From positions 496,001 to 560,000 of the forward strand of contig CP137325.1 in the NCBI GenBank assembly GCA_033182465.1: 64,000 nucleotides of DNA. Direction: 5' to 3'. The notes below the pieces were generated by a model. That model saw only the letters and a list, made by a program, of their open reading frames with translations. It searched no databases and had not been told where the DNA came from. The stretch's first letter is position 1; every line of letters starts with the position of its first letter. This DNA is from Sanghuangporus weigelae (Eukaryota > Basidiomycota > Agaricomycetes > Hymenochaetales > Hymenochaetaceae). Shown here piece after piece: positions 12,371-24,542 of this stretch. Position numbers and translations under genes: made by a program.

Positions 12371-12990
12371 AGGTAGAGGAAGTATAAAGTCGACTAGCTG
12401 TCACATGTGACTGATGTCCCTGAGAAACCCTGATCTAACCCAATTAGGAAGGGCCCTAGCGGCAAAAATCTCGAGTTAAAATTTCCCGGATACTTGAAAA
12501 CCACTGAGACTTCCACTGTAGTCTGCTGCTGTGTCTGGAGGTCTCTGAAAAGACTTGTTTTCAGTCTGACTCTCTATTCCCATCACCCACGAAGCCAGCC
12601 AGAATTAGTTATTACTAATACATGTTAGTCATAGATAATATTACTATATTTGGGCATATTAGTAATTCGGATCCTTCCGGGAAGTGGCAAAATTCTTGGG
12701 TCAAAATTTCAATTTTTTCTTAAACTTCACCAGGATGTTGGAAAATAAGTTCTGAGCCATTTAGAATATAAAAACTTATTTCCTTAATTGGAGGACTAAT
12801 TCTTAATATTTTTGTAAAATAAAACCATACATCTGTAGGTATTTACAATCTGCAGAGATGTACGGAGGCCAAATTTGTGTTTGTGTGTTGTGGGAGGCTG
12901 AATTAAAGTGTTGTGTTGTGATGCCAAATGAGGCAGGTCAGAGTCATGCGAGTCGCGTCATGGCTAGTCAAGTTTATACTTCCTCTACCT
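12371..12990. mobile_element. MITE with TA target duplication, copy 1 (620 bp)
   Basis: The ends are inverted repeats: AGGTAGAGGAAGTATAAAGT at the left, and the right end is the complement of AGGTAGAGGAAGTATAAACT. TA lies on both flanks. It has no coding capacity. Near both ends there are CACATGTGACTGATG-type and CGCGTCA-type blocks also found in the two copies at 50.5-51.8 kb. A TA duplication and short inverted ends fit a non-autonomous Tc1/mariner-type element. This copy has drifted from the consensus AGGTAGGGAAAGTATAAACT. Confidence 0.75.
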
Positions 12991-13319
12991 TAGCAGTATT
13001 GTGCGGCTACTGACAGGTCACGCAGACAAGGAACATAGTGCAACAAGGAAGAAAAACTCTCAAGAATCACAACACAGAGATGGATGGGATACTCGCATCT
13101 TTTGTAAAACCATGATCCCAATTGCCCTTACAATCAGTCTTTTAAGTCGCATATTAACATGCAGAAGCATTCCATCACGGACAGAAACGGATGTATACAG
13201 TGGGAAACTAGAACTAGCTATCCTCCGTCACGTGAATAAAGATGATATCAGTCACGTGCTATCAAAACGAGGCAATCAAGCCACGGAAGTGACGGAACGC
13301 AACCGCTCACTCACTCGAC

Positions 13320-15285
13320 ATGCCGACCTTCAGAGAATACCTCAGGGAGAAAGCAAAGTTTTTCTCTCCCCAAGTAGAGATACGGAGTAATCCGGGCACG
13401 ACAGATCTCAGTCCCATTGAGGTGGATCGTCTGGACGCGCGGTGGAAACCTAATGGTTGCAGACGCGACAAGGAACTCGTCAATTCGCTGCTTCAGACGC
13501 TGGACATGCATCTTGGAGATAAGCCCGTGGACTCTTCCAACTCTTACGACCGATATTTTGAACCTTTCGTCGATGATGATGGCGCGAGCATTGCATGGAT
13601 TAGGAACAAAGAAGAATCTCAGGTATGTCCTATCGTATGTTTTTAGAAATTTCATCTAGTTAACCACACACAAGTCGCTAAATATGGTCTTTAATGGGGC
13701 TTTGGTAACCTTGTCCAAGATCACTCGTGCTCTTGGATACCGTTTAAGCTTAGAACAAAACTCTATTCCTCTGGATGGCGGTTTCGCGTCGAAGGTTGAT
13801 TTTGCACTCTACATAACCGATGGCGAGGGAAAGAGAGTGCTTGTAGAAGTCAAGGCTCCGGACGTATTCAACAGTATGCTTAAATTCTTGGAGCTCGCAG
13901 AAGGCACCCCAGTGCGCCTACGGCTGTGGCCTAGGAAAGTGACGGGCGAGAAAGTAATCAACAAGGTCTGGTCAATGAGTCTAATCATCTTTTTTCTGAG
14001 GCTGAATATGGAACTTGCAGATGTGCCTTTATATGGCCTCACATAAAGCCCGCTGGGGAGCAATTACTTCTCATGAGAAGTGGTTGTTTCTTCGACTTCA
14101 TCCTGGCGATGATCCCTTCATTACTTTCTCTGTTGTTGAGAAACAGAAGGACAACACAAGACCGTTCCGCGCTCTCCTTGCGATGATCCTCGCTGCTGAA
14201 CTGGACCTTGAAATCGAATCCCATGCCGACATGGAATCGCCTCTCGCGACAATTCCAGAGGAGGACGAGAACGATCCCGCCAAGAAACTCCCAGATGTCG
14301 ATCCAAGCGAGGATAAGAGTGGTACCTTTAAAGGTGATGGGAAAGTGACAAGGGAAGAACCTCCGGTCACTCGTCCTGGCAATCGTACTGAAGGCAGGGA
14401 GGCATCTGAAGTACCAGACTTAGAGGTAAGTCCACATCGAGTACACTGGTATCTCTCATGACCTGTTCCATCCTTTATAGATTGGCTGGTCACAACAAAT
14501 CGTGACACAACCTCGTTCATTCTCCTTTTATAGGGTCGATTTCGCTGGCAACTGTCTTCCGTTCCGAACTAATACGGTGAAATTGTCTCTTCACCGTATA
14601 CTCGGCTCTGGCAGTACAGGGGTGGTGTACCAGGCAACTCTCGATAGCGATGAAAGCGTCAAGGGTATCGATGCACGTTCGTACGCTGTGAAGATTGTCC
14701 ATAGGGGTTCTTCTCAAGAGAAACGAGGCGGTCTTGAACGTTTGCGCAACGAGTTCAAGGTTTATTGCAAGATCGGAGAATCAGGAGCAGACTTAACTCC
14801 TAGATGTTATGGCTTGTATGACTCAACTTATATGCTCGCGCTGATTCTTGATTACGGAGGAGAGGCGCTCACAAACTTGCCATGGTCATCAGTTCCATTC
14901 CGAGATAGGTAAGTCTGATTATTATTGGATACAGATGCTTTCGAGCCAACGAATGTTGCAGGCTTCGGATATTTGAATTGCTGTCTGCTCTTCACAAGAT
15001 CGGCATCGTGCACAGAGACATCGAACCACGGAATATTGTCCGCAGTTGTGACGGATCGCTCAAGATCATCGATTTTTCGCAGGCCGTCTTCCACGATTGT
15101 CCGGGTATCAGAGAGGCAAGTTTTACAGACTGGCTCAGCAGCTGTTTATTAAACTTGTAATTTAGGTATCCTGGAGAAAGGAAGTACGCAGAGAATGTTC
15201 CGAGCTTAAGGGCATGTGGGAGGAACTAATTGGTCAGAGAAGTGGTCAACGCATCATTCATGGTGCATCGATGAAAGATCACTAA
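13320..15285 (+). CDS. PD-(D/E)XK nuclease-like domain fused to a short protein kinase, copy A, 566 aa
   Basis: Six exons fit in frame: 13320-13622, 13675-13965, 14021-14425, 14481-14908, 14962-15115 and 15166-15285. The last intron is GC-AG. The middle domain has the PD-(D/E)XK pattern: VDFALYI (D143), then RVLVEVKAP (E159, K161), followed by a YMASHK...GAITS helix-strand unit. After an acidic linker comes a kinase: GSGSTGVVY (375-383), AVKIV (K404), HRDIEPRN (H493-D495, N500) and IIDFS (D513). The C-lobe is very short, with about 50 residues after DFS. Related nuclease plus kinase combinations are described among Crinkler-type and other eukaryotic effector proteins, so a conflict or effector role is possible, but that is inference. 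It could instead be a FunK1-related kinase with a degenerate nuclease fold. Confidence 0.78.
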
Positions 15286-15521
15286 CATGAGTATATAATC
15301 ATATGATAAGTTAAAACTGTGTACAATACTTGTTCTATACCTGCTTTGTAAACTGGATGCCTTTTTGTATTCTCTTCACGAACGTTGGGCTCCCTTCGCG
15401 AGTCTCGGACTTGCTGTTCCAAGATCTGTCTTTCCGAGGGCTGTTTCACAACGGCGTCCGTTCAAAACATGCAGTGTGCTCTATAATATGACCAGATTTC
15501 TATTTTTCGGCTTCGGTTTTA
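15286..15521. repeat. 3' flank shared with copy B
   Basis: This flank is colinear with 19097-19332 downstream of copy B, so the duplication unit extends past the gene. It contains the polyadenylation region of copy A. Confidence 0.6.
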
Positions 15522-16281
15522 CTGCCTTTTTCATATGTATTGTCACTCGCGACTTCTGTGATTTTTGTCACACAGAACACCTCAAAATATAAAAATCACC
15601 ATATCTCACTCAATTCTCGACCGTTTTGCATAATCTAAGTTGCTAAACTCATAGTTTTAAAATATGTTTCAAAATCTAACAAGGATGAAGAGAAATGAGC
15701 AAAGAATGAGTGAGATATGTCGTAAAAGGTCGATTTTAGACACATCTTTCATGTGCAGTTTTTCCTGCCCTCATCTCTGCTTCTACAGTCCTATAAGCAA
15801 GTCCAAAATGATATGATTATTTTATTTTAAGTTTACAGGCTGACTTTGAGCTCTATTCTGTGTTGTATCTGCTGGTTTGATGCATGTCTGGGCTGAGCTC
15901 AAACCTACCTTTTCTCAAGGACCCCCAGACCTCAAAATAAATTTATTCTTAGGAAATCCGATGTCTTCAAATTCATATTATACCAATAGCATCACTTTGG
16001 TGCAGTCTAGGTTGTTGTAGCACCCAGTCTGAGGGCAGGAAAAACTGCACATGAAGGAAGTGTCTAAAATCGACCTTTTACGACATATCTCACTCGTTCT
16101 TTGCTCATTTCTCTTCATCCTTGTTAGAGTTTGAAACATATTTTAAAACTATGAATTTCGAAACTTAGATCATGCAGAACAGTCAAGAATTGAGTGAGAT
16201 ATGGTGATTTTTATATTTTGAGGTGTTCTGTGTGACAAAAATCACAGAAGTCACGAGTGACAATACATATGAAAAAGGCAG
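15522..16281. mobile_element. Foldback element with ~260-bp inverted arms, TA target duplication
   Basis: The left end CTGCCTTTTTCATATGTATT is matched by its exact reverse complement at the right end. The arms stay nearly perfectly complementary for roughly 260 bases (15522-15785 against 16022-16281), around a ~235-base centre. TA flanks both sides. The corresponding site downstream of the paralogous gene copy (around 19334) lacks it and runs straight on, so this is a filled site next to an empty paralogous site. There is no coding capacity. The TA duplication fits a Tc1/mariner-type foldback MITE. Confidence 0.85.
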
Positions 16282-17139
16282 TAAGTGCTACTGGGAAAGG
16301 GCTTTTCGCTAGCTTTATAATCCAATCCTGTGCTCTACTTGTGTTTTTCGCGCATTGATATCGGGCTCAGGTTAATTTAACGGATATGTCGAATTGGGGG
16401 CGGGATGAATCATGTCCCTCCCGTTGCGCTTGATTCTAGAACTCTTCGAGTTTGAGCCATGTCATTCTGACGAATACAGCAAATCTAACTCTCTCCCTGT
16501 CCCTCTTGTCTTCTTCTCTGCAAGCGATCATGCAAATCAGATGAGAGCTTTCACATTCCGATCAAATTTTCTAAGGGTTCAGAACGATTTTTTGTCTGGT
16601 GTGGATATAAAGAATCATATCTCCCACAGTGATTCCACTGTGAATAGTCACTGCATTTCTGGTGAATCTGTCAATAGATATAGTAGATGATGCAGTCTGT
16701 TTTTAATTAATTAATTAATTATTTTAAATCTGTGATGATCAAATAAGAAAGATCATCTCACATCATCCTTTGTAAACTCTGAAAATATATCTGTTTACAT
16801 CTGCTGCAAGCTTATCCAAACAGTGTAGCAAAATATGAGACTGGACTTTTGTTCAAGATGGGCTTTCATTCGCCATGAAAGAAAAGGTAATTTGTTTTTC
16901 TTACCTGGCACATTTTGCTTGCAAAGATCATCTTCATAATGCTAGCTAGTAAGTAGAGGTACATGATCTTCACATTCTACCATTACTGCTACCAGAGACA
17001 ATTTAAACGAGCCCAGAGGCCGGTGTCTTTTAAATCACGTGGACAAGACTGAAGGGAGTCACGTGGCGACTAAAGAAACAAGCCACGAAAGTGACGAACG
17101 GAGCTGTTGCGCGACTACCAACCGTCACTGCTTTTGGAC
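16282..17139. other. Spacer between nuclease-kinase copies A and B
   Basis: The part 16282-16510 continues the duplicated 3' flank (compare 19334-19580) and includes an open stretch with the residues FEFEPCHSDEY. The remainder is AT-rich and includes an ATTA run near 16705. About 100 bases upstream of copy B resemble the upstream DNA of copy A (GTCACGTG followed by GCCACGAAAGTGACG) and are a likely shared promoter. Confidence 0.5.
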
Positions 17140-19096
17140 ATGCCGACCTTCAGAGAATATCTCAAGGAGAAAGCAAAATTCTTCTCTCCCCGCGCAGAGA
17201 TGCGCAGTGTCACTCCGGGCACGACGGACGTAAAAGACCTCGAGGTAAGTCGACTGGAAGCTAGGTGGAAACCGAACGGTTGTAGGTGCGACAAGGAACT
17301 TGTGAATTCGCTGCTCCAGACGCTCGATGCGTATCTTGGAGATAAGCCTGTGGACTCTCCCAACTCTTACGACCGATATTTTCAACCTTTCGTCGATGAT
17401 GATGGTTTGAACCTTGCCTGGGCCAACAACAAAGAGGAACTTGAGGTAGGACATCGTATGGCTCTGGAAATTTCGTCGAGTTAACCGGAAACAAGGCGCG
17501 GTTTATGGTCTTTTGTGGAGCTGTGTCAGCCTCGGCCAAGATCACACGTGCCTTCGGACTCCGTTTAAAAGTGGAACAAAATGCAACTCCTCCCGGCGGT
17601 GGTTTCTCGTCAATGGTTGATTTTGTTCTCTACATAACTGATGGCGAGGGAAGGAGAGTGCTCGTAGAAGTCAAAGCTCCTGACGTATTCGAGAACATGC
17701 TCAAGTTCTTGGAGGTCGCTCCAGTCCGCCTGAGGCTGAGGCCCGGGAAAGAGACGAGCGAGAAAGTAATCAACAAGGTCCAATCAACGCGTCTAATCAT
17801 CGTTTTCTGAAGCTTACTTTTTTGCTCACAGATGTGTCTTTATATGGCCTCACATAAAGCCCACTGGGGAGCAATTACTTCTCATGAGAAGTGGTTGTTT
17901 CTTCGACTTCATCCTGGCGATGATCCCTTCATTACTTTCTCTGTTGTTGAGAAACAGGAGGACAACACAAGACCGTTCCGTGCTCTCCTCGCGATGATCC
18001 TCGCTGCTGAACTGAACCTTGAAGTCGAATCCCATGCCGACATGGGAGTGGCTCTCGCGACAATTCCAGAGGAGGACGAGAACGATCCTACCACGAAGCT
18101 CCCAGATGTCGATCCAAGCGAGGATAAGAGTGGTACCTTTAAAGGTGATGGGAAAGTGACAAGGGAAGAACCTCCGGTCACTCGTCCTGGCAATCGTACT
18201 GAAGGCAGGGAGGCATCTGAAGTACCAGACTTAGAGGTAAGTCCACATCGAGTACACTGGTATCTCTCATGACCTGTTCCATCCTTTATAGATTGGCTGG
18301 TCACAACAAATCGTGACACAACCTCGTTCATTCTCCTTTTACAAGGTCGATTTCGCTGGCAACTGCCTTCCGCTCCGACCTAGTACTGCGAAATTATCTC
18401 TTCACCGTATACTCGGCTCTGGCAGTACAGGGGTGGTGTACCAGGCAACTCTCGATGGCGATGAAAGCGTCAAGGATGTCAATGCACGTTCGTATGCTGT
18501 GAAGATTGTCCATAGGGGTTCTTCTCAAGAGAAACGAGGCGGTCTTGAACGTTTGCGCAACGAGTTCAAGGTTTATTGCAAGATCGGAGAATCAGGAGCA
18601 GACTTAACTCCTAGATGTTATGGCTTGTATGACTCAACTTATATGCTCGCGCTGATTCTTGATTACGGAGGAGAGGCGCTCACAAACTTGCCATGGTCAT
18701 CAGTTCCATTCCGAGATAGGTAAGTCTGATTATTATTGGATACAGATGCTTTCGAGCCAACGAATGTTGCAGGCTTCGGATATTTGAATTGCTGTCTGCT
18801 CTTCACAAGATCGGCATCGTGCACAGAGACATCGAACCACGGAATATTGTCCGCAGTTGTGACGGATCGCTCAAGATCATCGATTTTTCGCAGGCCGTCT
18901 TCCACGATTGTCCGGGTATCAGAGAGGCAAGTTTTACAGACTGGCTCAGCAGCTGTTTATTAAACTTGTAATTTAGGTATCCTGGAGAAAGGAAGTACGC
19001 AGAGAATGTTCCGAGCTTAAGGGCATGTGGGAGGAACTAATTGGTCAGAGAAGTGGTCAACGCATCATTCATGGTGCATCGATGAAAGATCACTAA
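17140..19096 (+). CDS. PD-(D/E)XK nuclease-like domain fused to a short protein kinase, copy B, 564 aa
   Basis: Same six-exon layout as copy A: 17140-17445, 17496-17777, 17832-18236, 18292-18719, 18773-18926 and 18977-19096. It has the same GC-AG last intron. The nuclease residues are D144 (VDFVLYI) and E160, K162 (LVEVKAP). The kinase keeps the glycine loop, [13 protein letters not shown] and IIDFS. Against copy A, the first two exons differ at many positions. From the middle of exon 4 to the stop, including two introns, the two copies are almost identical. Head-to-tail spacing from A is about 3.8 kb. The function is as uncertain as for copy A; both look intact and are probably expressed from similar promoters. 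Confidence 0.78.
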
Positions 19097-20499
19097 CACG
19101 AGTATATAATCATATGATAATGTAAAACTGTGTACAATACTTGTTCTATACCTGCTTTGTAAACTGGATGCCCTTTTGTATTCTCATCGCGATGACCTTG
19201 GATCCACTTCGCAGGTCTCGGACTTGCTGTTCCAAGGTCAGTCTTCCCGAGGACTAATTCACAAATGCGTCTGTTCAAGACATGCAGTGTGCTCTGTATT
19301 ATGGCCAAGATTTCTGTTCTTCGGCTTCGTTTCTAAGTGCTACTGGGAAAGGTTTTTTCGCCAGCTTTATGATCTAATCCCGTGCTATGCTGATTCTTTT
19401 CCCGCATTGAAATTGGGCTCAATATTGATTTGAATGGGTACCGTATTTCAAATCGGGGAGGGGAATGAATCATCTGCCTCCAGTTGTGCTTGATTCTAAA
19501 TCCTTCGAGTTTGAGCCATATCATTCTGACGAACACAGCAAACGTAACTCTCTCCGCACCACTCCTGTCTTCTCCTTCTCTTCAAGCGGCAACTTCCTTC
19601 CAAACACCGATAAAGACACCGATTTCCCATCCGGCGGAAATGAATTCAATGAAAGTTACGAGGGTACTGCTAATCTTATCTTGCTAAAGAAAGAATGATA
19701 GAATGCTATTGAAGAAAGAAGCGAAGGCGGACCACATAGCCACATAGGAGATCTATCTGAAGTATCCCATGCTTCCCCAAATGATTGGAAGCGCCACTGT
19801 TACTTGTCTGCGAAAGGCCCTAAGTTCTTCCGCTGTTTGTTCTCTCTTGCACTGGTTCTTCAGCGAGATTCATACTATTTCAAACCAGTGATAATAGCGC
19901 CGAGCTGATTTCTGCGAGACTCACTTCATGCTTTGATCCTGGGAACTGCGGAACAAGGAAAAGACATGTCATTTGAATTAGTCGACACGAGGCCCGTGGG
20001 GCGGGGCGGACGGCGGGAAATTCAGCAACCGCAATCAATTTGATATTATAGCACCGTGATACCGATTTCTTTTATCAAACTGCGAAGAATTTTACTAGCA
20101 AAAACTTGCTGACTGGCCAATTTGCGCACGACGTAATTTCCAATTACATCGGGACACCGGTTTCTCAATTCTTTTCGTCGACTCCAGTCCATGATGCACA
20201 ATCCGCAGTCGATGGTCTAGGCTGCTACCCTACGGCTTCGTACACGTAAGTACGTGGTGTTATAAGAGCGCCACATTATTGATGATTGACTCAAACTCAT
20301 TATTTGAGGGCGCTTGGGATATCCAGAGCTCTCCACACCCCGGACATCGACTGTGCCCTGCATCACATCCTTTCGGTGGACCGTATTGAGTGCAAGATCG
20401 TCGAAATCTTTCCAGAGATAGATTGGAGTTCGTCTGCGATGTCGGGCGTCAATCGGCGCTTCAGAAGTCCCTAACCTGACGGCGAGCACCGTCCGCTTT
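19097..20499. other. 3' flank of copy B and spacer
   Basis: The part 19097-19580 is colinear with the flank of copy A but without the 760-bp foldback element. It includes the residues FEFEPYHSDEHSKRN in an open stretch at 19510-19555. The rest, up to 20500, has no supportable gene. Confidence 0.5.
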
Positions 20500-21075
20500 T
20501 ATTGTATAGGATCTATCATACGGATACGTGCGCATCGTTAGACACCAGTACAGTTCGACTGTCGTTGCAGCCCCCGTTGGGATCAGGCAACGCAGGAAAT
20601 ATCTACCAGGCAATGCTTGACAGCGACCAGGTCATCAGGCATGCTGATTCGCATTTATGCACTGTCAACATTGTATCGAGGGGGTTGCTTCGAGAGAAAG
20701 TGGCGGCATCGAGCGTTTGCAGAGCTCGATGTCTATTACAACATTATAGAACTGGAACCAGACATACATATCTTCGAGATGCCAATGCCATGGGCTGTAC
20801 GGATCGGCTTATGTGCTTACATTCGGTCATTATTGCTAGCAGGTAAGTCATACTCGTGGTGGAATGCACGTATTTCTGATGATCAAGTACATAGGCGTCA
20901 GACGTTTGACTTACTTGCCACTTTTCGCAATATCTACGACATGCATATGCATCAGGATCTTGAAATGCGGAACGTCACCGGCAATCCTGCTGGCTTGCTC
21001 AGGATTATTGACTTTTCGCAGGCCCGTTTTCACGATTGTCTTGGAATCAAAGCAGTTTCTGATTTATTCTAGTCG
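20500..21075 (+). pseudogene. Decayed third copy of the nuclease-kinase, kinase end only
   Basis: The kinase half is recognisable by STVRLSLQPPLGSGNAGNIY near 20540-20605 and by LLRIIDFSQARFHDCLGIK near 20995-21050, matching the glycine loop and the DFS segment of copies A and B. The nuclease half is not recognisable. The copy is broken in several places and is more diverged than A and B, so it is older. It lies in the same orientation, which makes the locus an array of three units. Confidence 0.75.
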
Positions 21076-22395
21076 GATTCTTACGCTGAAAAAAATGAGG
21101 TTGTCTTGGGAAAAGCCATAAAAAATGCGCGAAGCTCAAGTACATGTAGAAGGAACTTTTTTCTTGATTGTCTTCCAACGCAGAACAGCCGATGCTCGCG
21201 AGAAGATATCTGGTCCTTCGGATGGTGAATGGAAGCCGTCATCATTCACCTATTCGCTGAATGGGAGATGTGCTGATTTAGATTCCGGCAATCTGAAGTG
21301 CTGATATCGGTTCTGGACCACGTAGTAAGTCGCGACCATAATGCTCTCTCGACAAAAGAAAGCATGTCGCGTTACTCAGGAAGGCAGTTCGAGACTCACT
21401 TTTAGAACATGCTGCTGTCGTGTCCCCAGTCATCTTCCCTACGGTCGGAAAATGGAGTCTCGGGCTCGGAGGATAAAACAAACTGTATATGGAACATAGG
21501 ATTTCGCGAGTTCAGATCTGCTCTGCTCTGTGGCGACCCATCCGATCAAAGCACAGATGGTTTTAAATTATTCCGCAGTGCTGAAATTAGCCGGCGAACG
21601 AAGGATGATACGGAGTCTGGACATGATACTCAAATTCGTCTGCACATGAAAATCAGCTGCTCCCAGGACGAGACGGTGATCTACGGTGAATAGATTCTTC
21701 GAATGTACGCCTAACATTTACCTGTTTAATCACAATCAGTATGATTGAGCTCCTGGGTTCGCTGTGTCTGTAATGTGTAGAGTGAGAAGCATAAGTAATA
21801 AGAAAATGATTGGAGGTAGCGGACTCTTCCGTTTTTCACGCACGCTGTTCTTCATTGTGTTGACTCTGATAAGCTAATCCTGATAACGGATAGATACACA
21901 ACGGCATCTGCTTTAGTCATTTGAACAAGCATTATTGAAAAGCATCCGAAGATCAGACTTCACTGTTGCTCAGAAGTTGTGGATGAATAGTTGAGTCGAG
22001 TTCTAACCAAGACGACTTGGGATTTGTATTGATCCGAACGCGATTCGCCCAGACGCGTAGTCGCCGACATAACGGAAGACATGTGAGCCACATCGATCTC
22101 CTTTTATGTGTCTTAACAACTCACGACTTTGTCGCCTCGTGCTTGGCCAATTTACCACTCTATATCTTGATATATGGAAGCTACAACGGAAATGCGTAGA
22201 ACGCCTGTGATACAGCTTCAGGGGATGCAATATACTGGACCTCCTCTATACATGCTTTACCCATTGGCGTCATTGGCCGGAAAACTGTGCATGATAAAAC
22301 ATGTATGACGGCAAGTGACGGGCATTCGTCTCGTGGGACTGTAGAAGCTTCCTCATCATCGGATCTAGCTTTTGGGTATTCATATCTTGCAGAAA
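21076..22395. other. Intergenic
   Basis: About 1.3 kb with short frames only. I see no homology to the neighbouring arrays. Confidence 0.4.
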
Positions 22396-22407
22396 TATAT
22401 ATAAAGG
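22396..22407 (+). promoter_or_regulatory. TATA box of the P450 gene
   Basis: TATATATAAAGG lies about 70-80 bases upstream of the start codon at 22477, at a position and of a type usual for fungal core promoters. Confidence 0.6.
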
Positions 22408-22476
22408 TCGCCGTTTCAGATCCATGTCCTCCTTGAACTCCCCGTCATACACCGTCTGCTGAAGGAGCTTCGCTGC

Positions 22477-24542
22477 ATGAAGTCTCACATCGTAGACAGT
22501 CTTCTACGCATCGACGCCTATTCTCTCGGTGTCGTCATTGCGCTGGTCGTCATCCTTGGAGTTGTCGTGCCTTACTTCGTTGACCCGCATTGCATTCGAT
22601 CGAATGGCATCACAGGTCCTCTGCTGGCGCAATTCTCAGACGCTTGGTTAGGATGGATCGCAGGGCAGGGACATCGCTCAGAGGTAGTGCATGAAGTGCA
22701 CAAGAAATACGGTGAGTCACTCGGTTTGGAAATAGTGCTGTTTTTACGCGGCGAGAGCGCTGGAGAAGACCAGAAGGTTGATGGCAAATCGCCAATATGA
22801 ACTATAAGCCAAGCACTTTTTCCTTCTCCGCTGTTCATATCATTATCAGTCTTCTTTACACACAGGACTGAAAGACGTCTTTGGATTCAGGAACGTTCGT
22901 GAGACTCGCGCCCAACCACGTCTCCGTCAATGACCCGGATGCATTGCCGATAGTGTATGGTCACGGGACAGGAACGCTCAAATCAGAATTCTACGACGCC
23001 TTCGTCTCCATTCGGCGCGGTCTCTTCAACACGCGCTCCCGTCCTGAGCACACGAGGAAGCGGAAGATCGTATCGCACATCTTCTCGCAGAAAAGCGTGC
23101 TTGAGTTCGAGCCTCACGTCCGTCTGCATCTGAGCGAGCTGTTTGGCTGGTGGGATAAGCTTTGCGAAGGCGGAAGGAAGGACCAATCCGGCTCTGACGG
23201 CGAGGGCGGATGGAGAGGCTACGCGGGACGTGTCTGGTTTGATTGTCTGCTCTGGTACAACTATTTGGCGTTCGATATCATCGGTACGTCGTTTTTCAGC
23301 CAATATCGGGTGTTCGCCTTTTCTCATTCTTGATCTGATACAGGTGATCTGGCATTTGGCTCTCCCTTCAGCATGCTGCAGAAGGCAAAGGATGCAGCTC
23401 CTGTTGCAGTAAACCAGAAAAAGGCAATCGCGAGCTACGGCCGCGAAGAAGAGGCTGCAATAACTGAACTGCCGGCAATCAAGATCCTGAATGATCGTGG
23501 AGAATATTCGGCGACGATGGGTGTTCTCCCACCTCGGTGGCGCCCATTCGTGAAACGTCTGCCATGGTTTGCGAAGGGTAACCAGGCGGTTCAGAACCTT
23601 GCAGGCCTTGCCGTTGCGGCGGTGGCGAAGCGATTAGCGTACCCGACGGACCGGAGGGATCTTTTGAGCAAGTTGCAAGAGGGCAAGGATGACGACGGCA
23701 AGCCGATGGGACGGGAGGAACTTACTGCGGAAGCACTCACGCAGCTCATTGCAGGCTCGGATACGACTTCAAAGTAAGCGAAAAATGAAAAAATCATGTT
23801 ACGTATCTTTTCACGCTGACTGAATGCGCATCTTCTCGTATTCATAGTTCGTCATGTGCGATCACGTACCACGTCGTACGCAACCCTGCGGTACAAGCCA
23901 GACTTCAGAAAGAACTGGACGAAGCGCTGGGCGGGGAGGACGACCCAATCGCGACTTATGAGCAAGTGAAGCGTATTTCGTATCTCGAAGCGGTGATCAA
24001 CGAAGCGTTACGTATCCATGCGCCATCAGGAATCGGCCTTCCGCGTGTGGCCCCGGAAGGAGGATTGACGGTGCTTGGGAAGACGTTCCCGGAAGGGACG
24101 GTACTCAGCGTCCCCACGTACAGCATTCACCGTGATAAAGAAGTATGGGGAGATGATGCTGATGTGTATCGCCCTGAGAGGTGGTTTGAGCGTGATCCGC
24201 AGTTAATGCAGAAGGCGTTCAATCCGTTCTCGTTTGGACCAAGGTTCGTCCGATTCTGTGTCCGGACATCCCGCTGTTCAATGTTGCTGACTGCTATTTA
24301 TTCGCAGGGCTTGCGTTGGACGTAACTTAGCTTTCTTGGAGCTGCAGATTATCATTGGTTCGATTTTCCGCCGGTACGAGTTCGTGCTTGAGAATACCGA
24401 GGAACCTGTACGTTTATATCATCACATGCGTGGATTGCTAGTTCCAGTTTTGCTGACTTGGTGCTCGTAGTTCGGAACGCGCGAAGGGTTCTTGCGAAAG
24501 CCAGTTCAGTGCCGTGTTGGCATGAAACGACGGGAAATCTAG
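22477..24542 (+). CDS. Cytochrome P450, CYP53-like (benzoate 4-hydroxylase type), 541 aa
   Basis: Six exons sum to exactly 542 codons: 22477-22711, 22891-23283, 23344-23773, 23848-24243, 24308-24407 and 24471-24542. An N-terminal membrane anchor (about residues 17-35) precedes the Pro/Gly region. The I-helix motif AGSDTT lies at 346-351, ExxR (EALR) at 405-408, the PERW element before the heme loop, and FSFGPRACVGRN with heme ligand C487. The overall layout and the segments FVRLAPNHVSVNDP, YGHGTGTLKSEFYDAF and GLFNTRSRPEHTRKRK resemble CYP53 enzymes, which para-hydroxylate benzoate and related aromatics in fungi with NADPH-cytochrome P450 reductase in the ER. The subfamily is inferred from memory of the family. 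It looks fully intact. Its neighbours share no pathway, so its regulation is probably independent. Confidence 0.88.

Noticed and set aside
15365-15592. Small hydrophobic open frame next to copy A
   Set aside because: It runs across the boundary of the foldback element and is absent from the paralogous flank of copy B.
16700-16725. ATTA-repeat run as possible origin or regulatory site
   Set aside because: Simple AT repeat in AT-rich spacer; nothing else supports a function.
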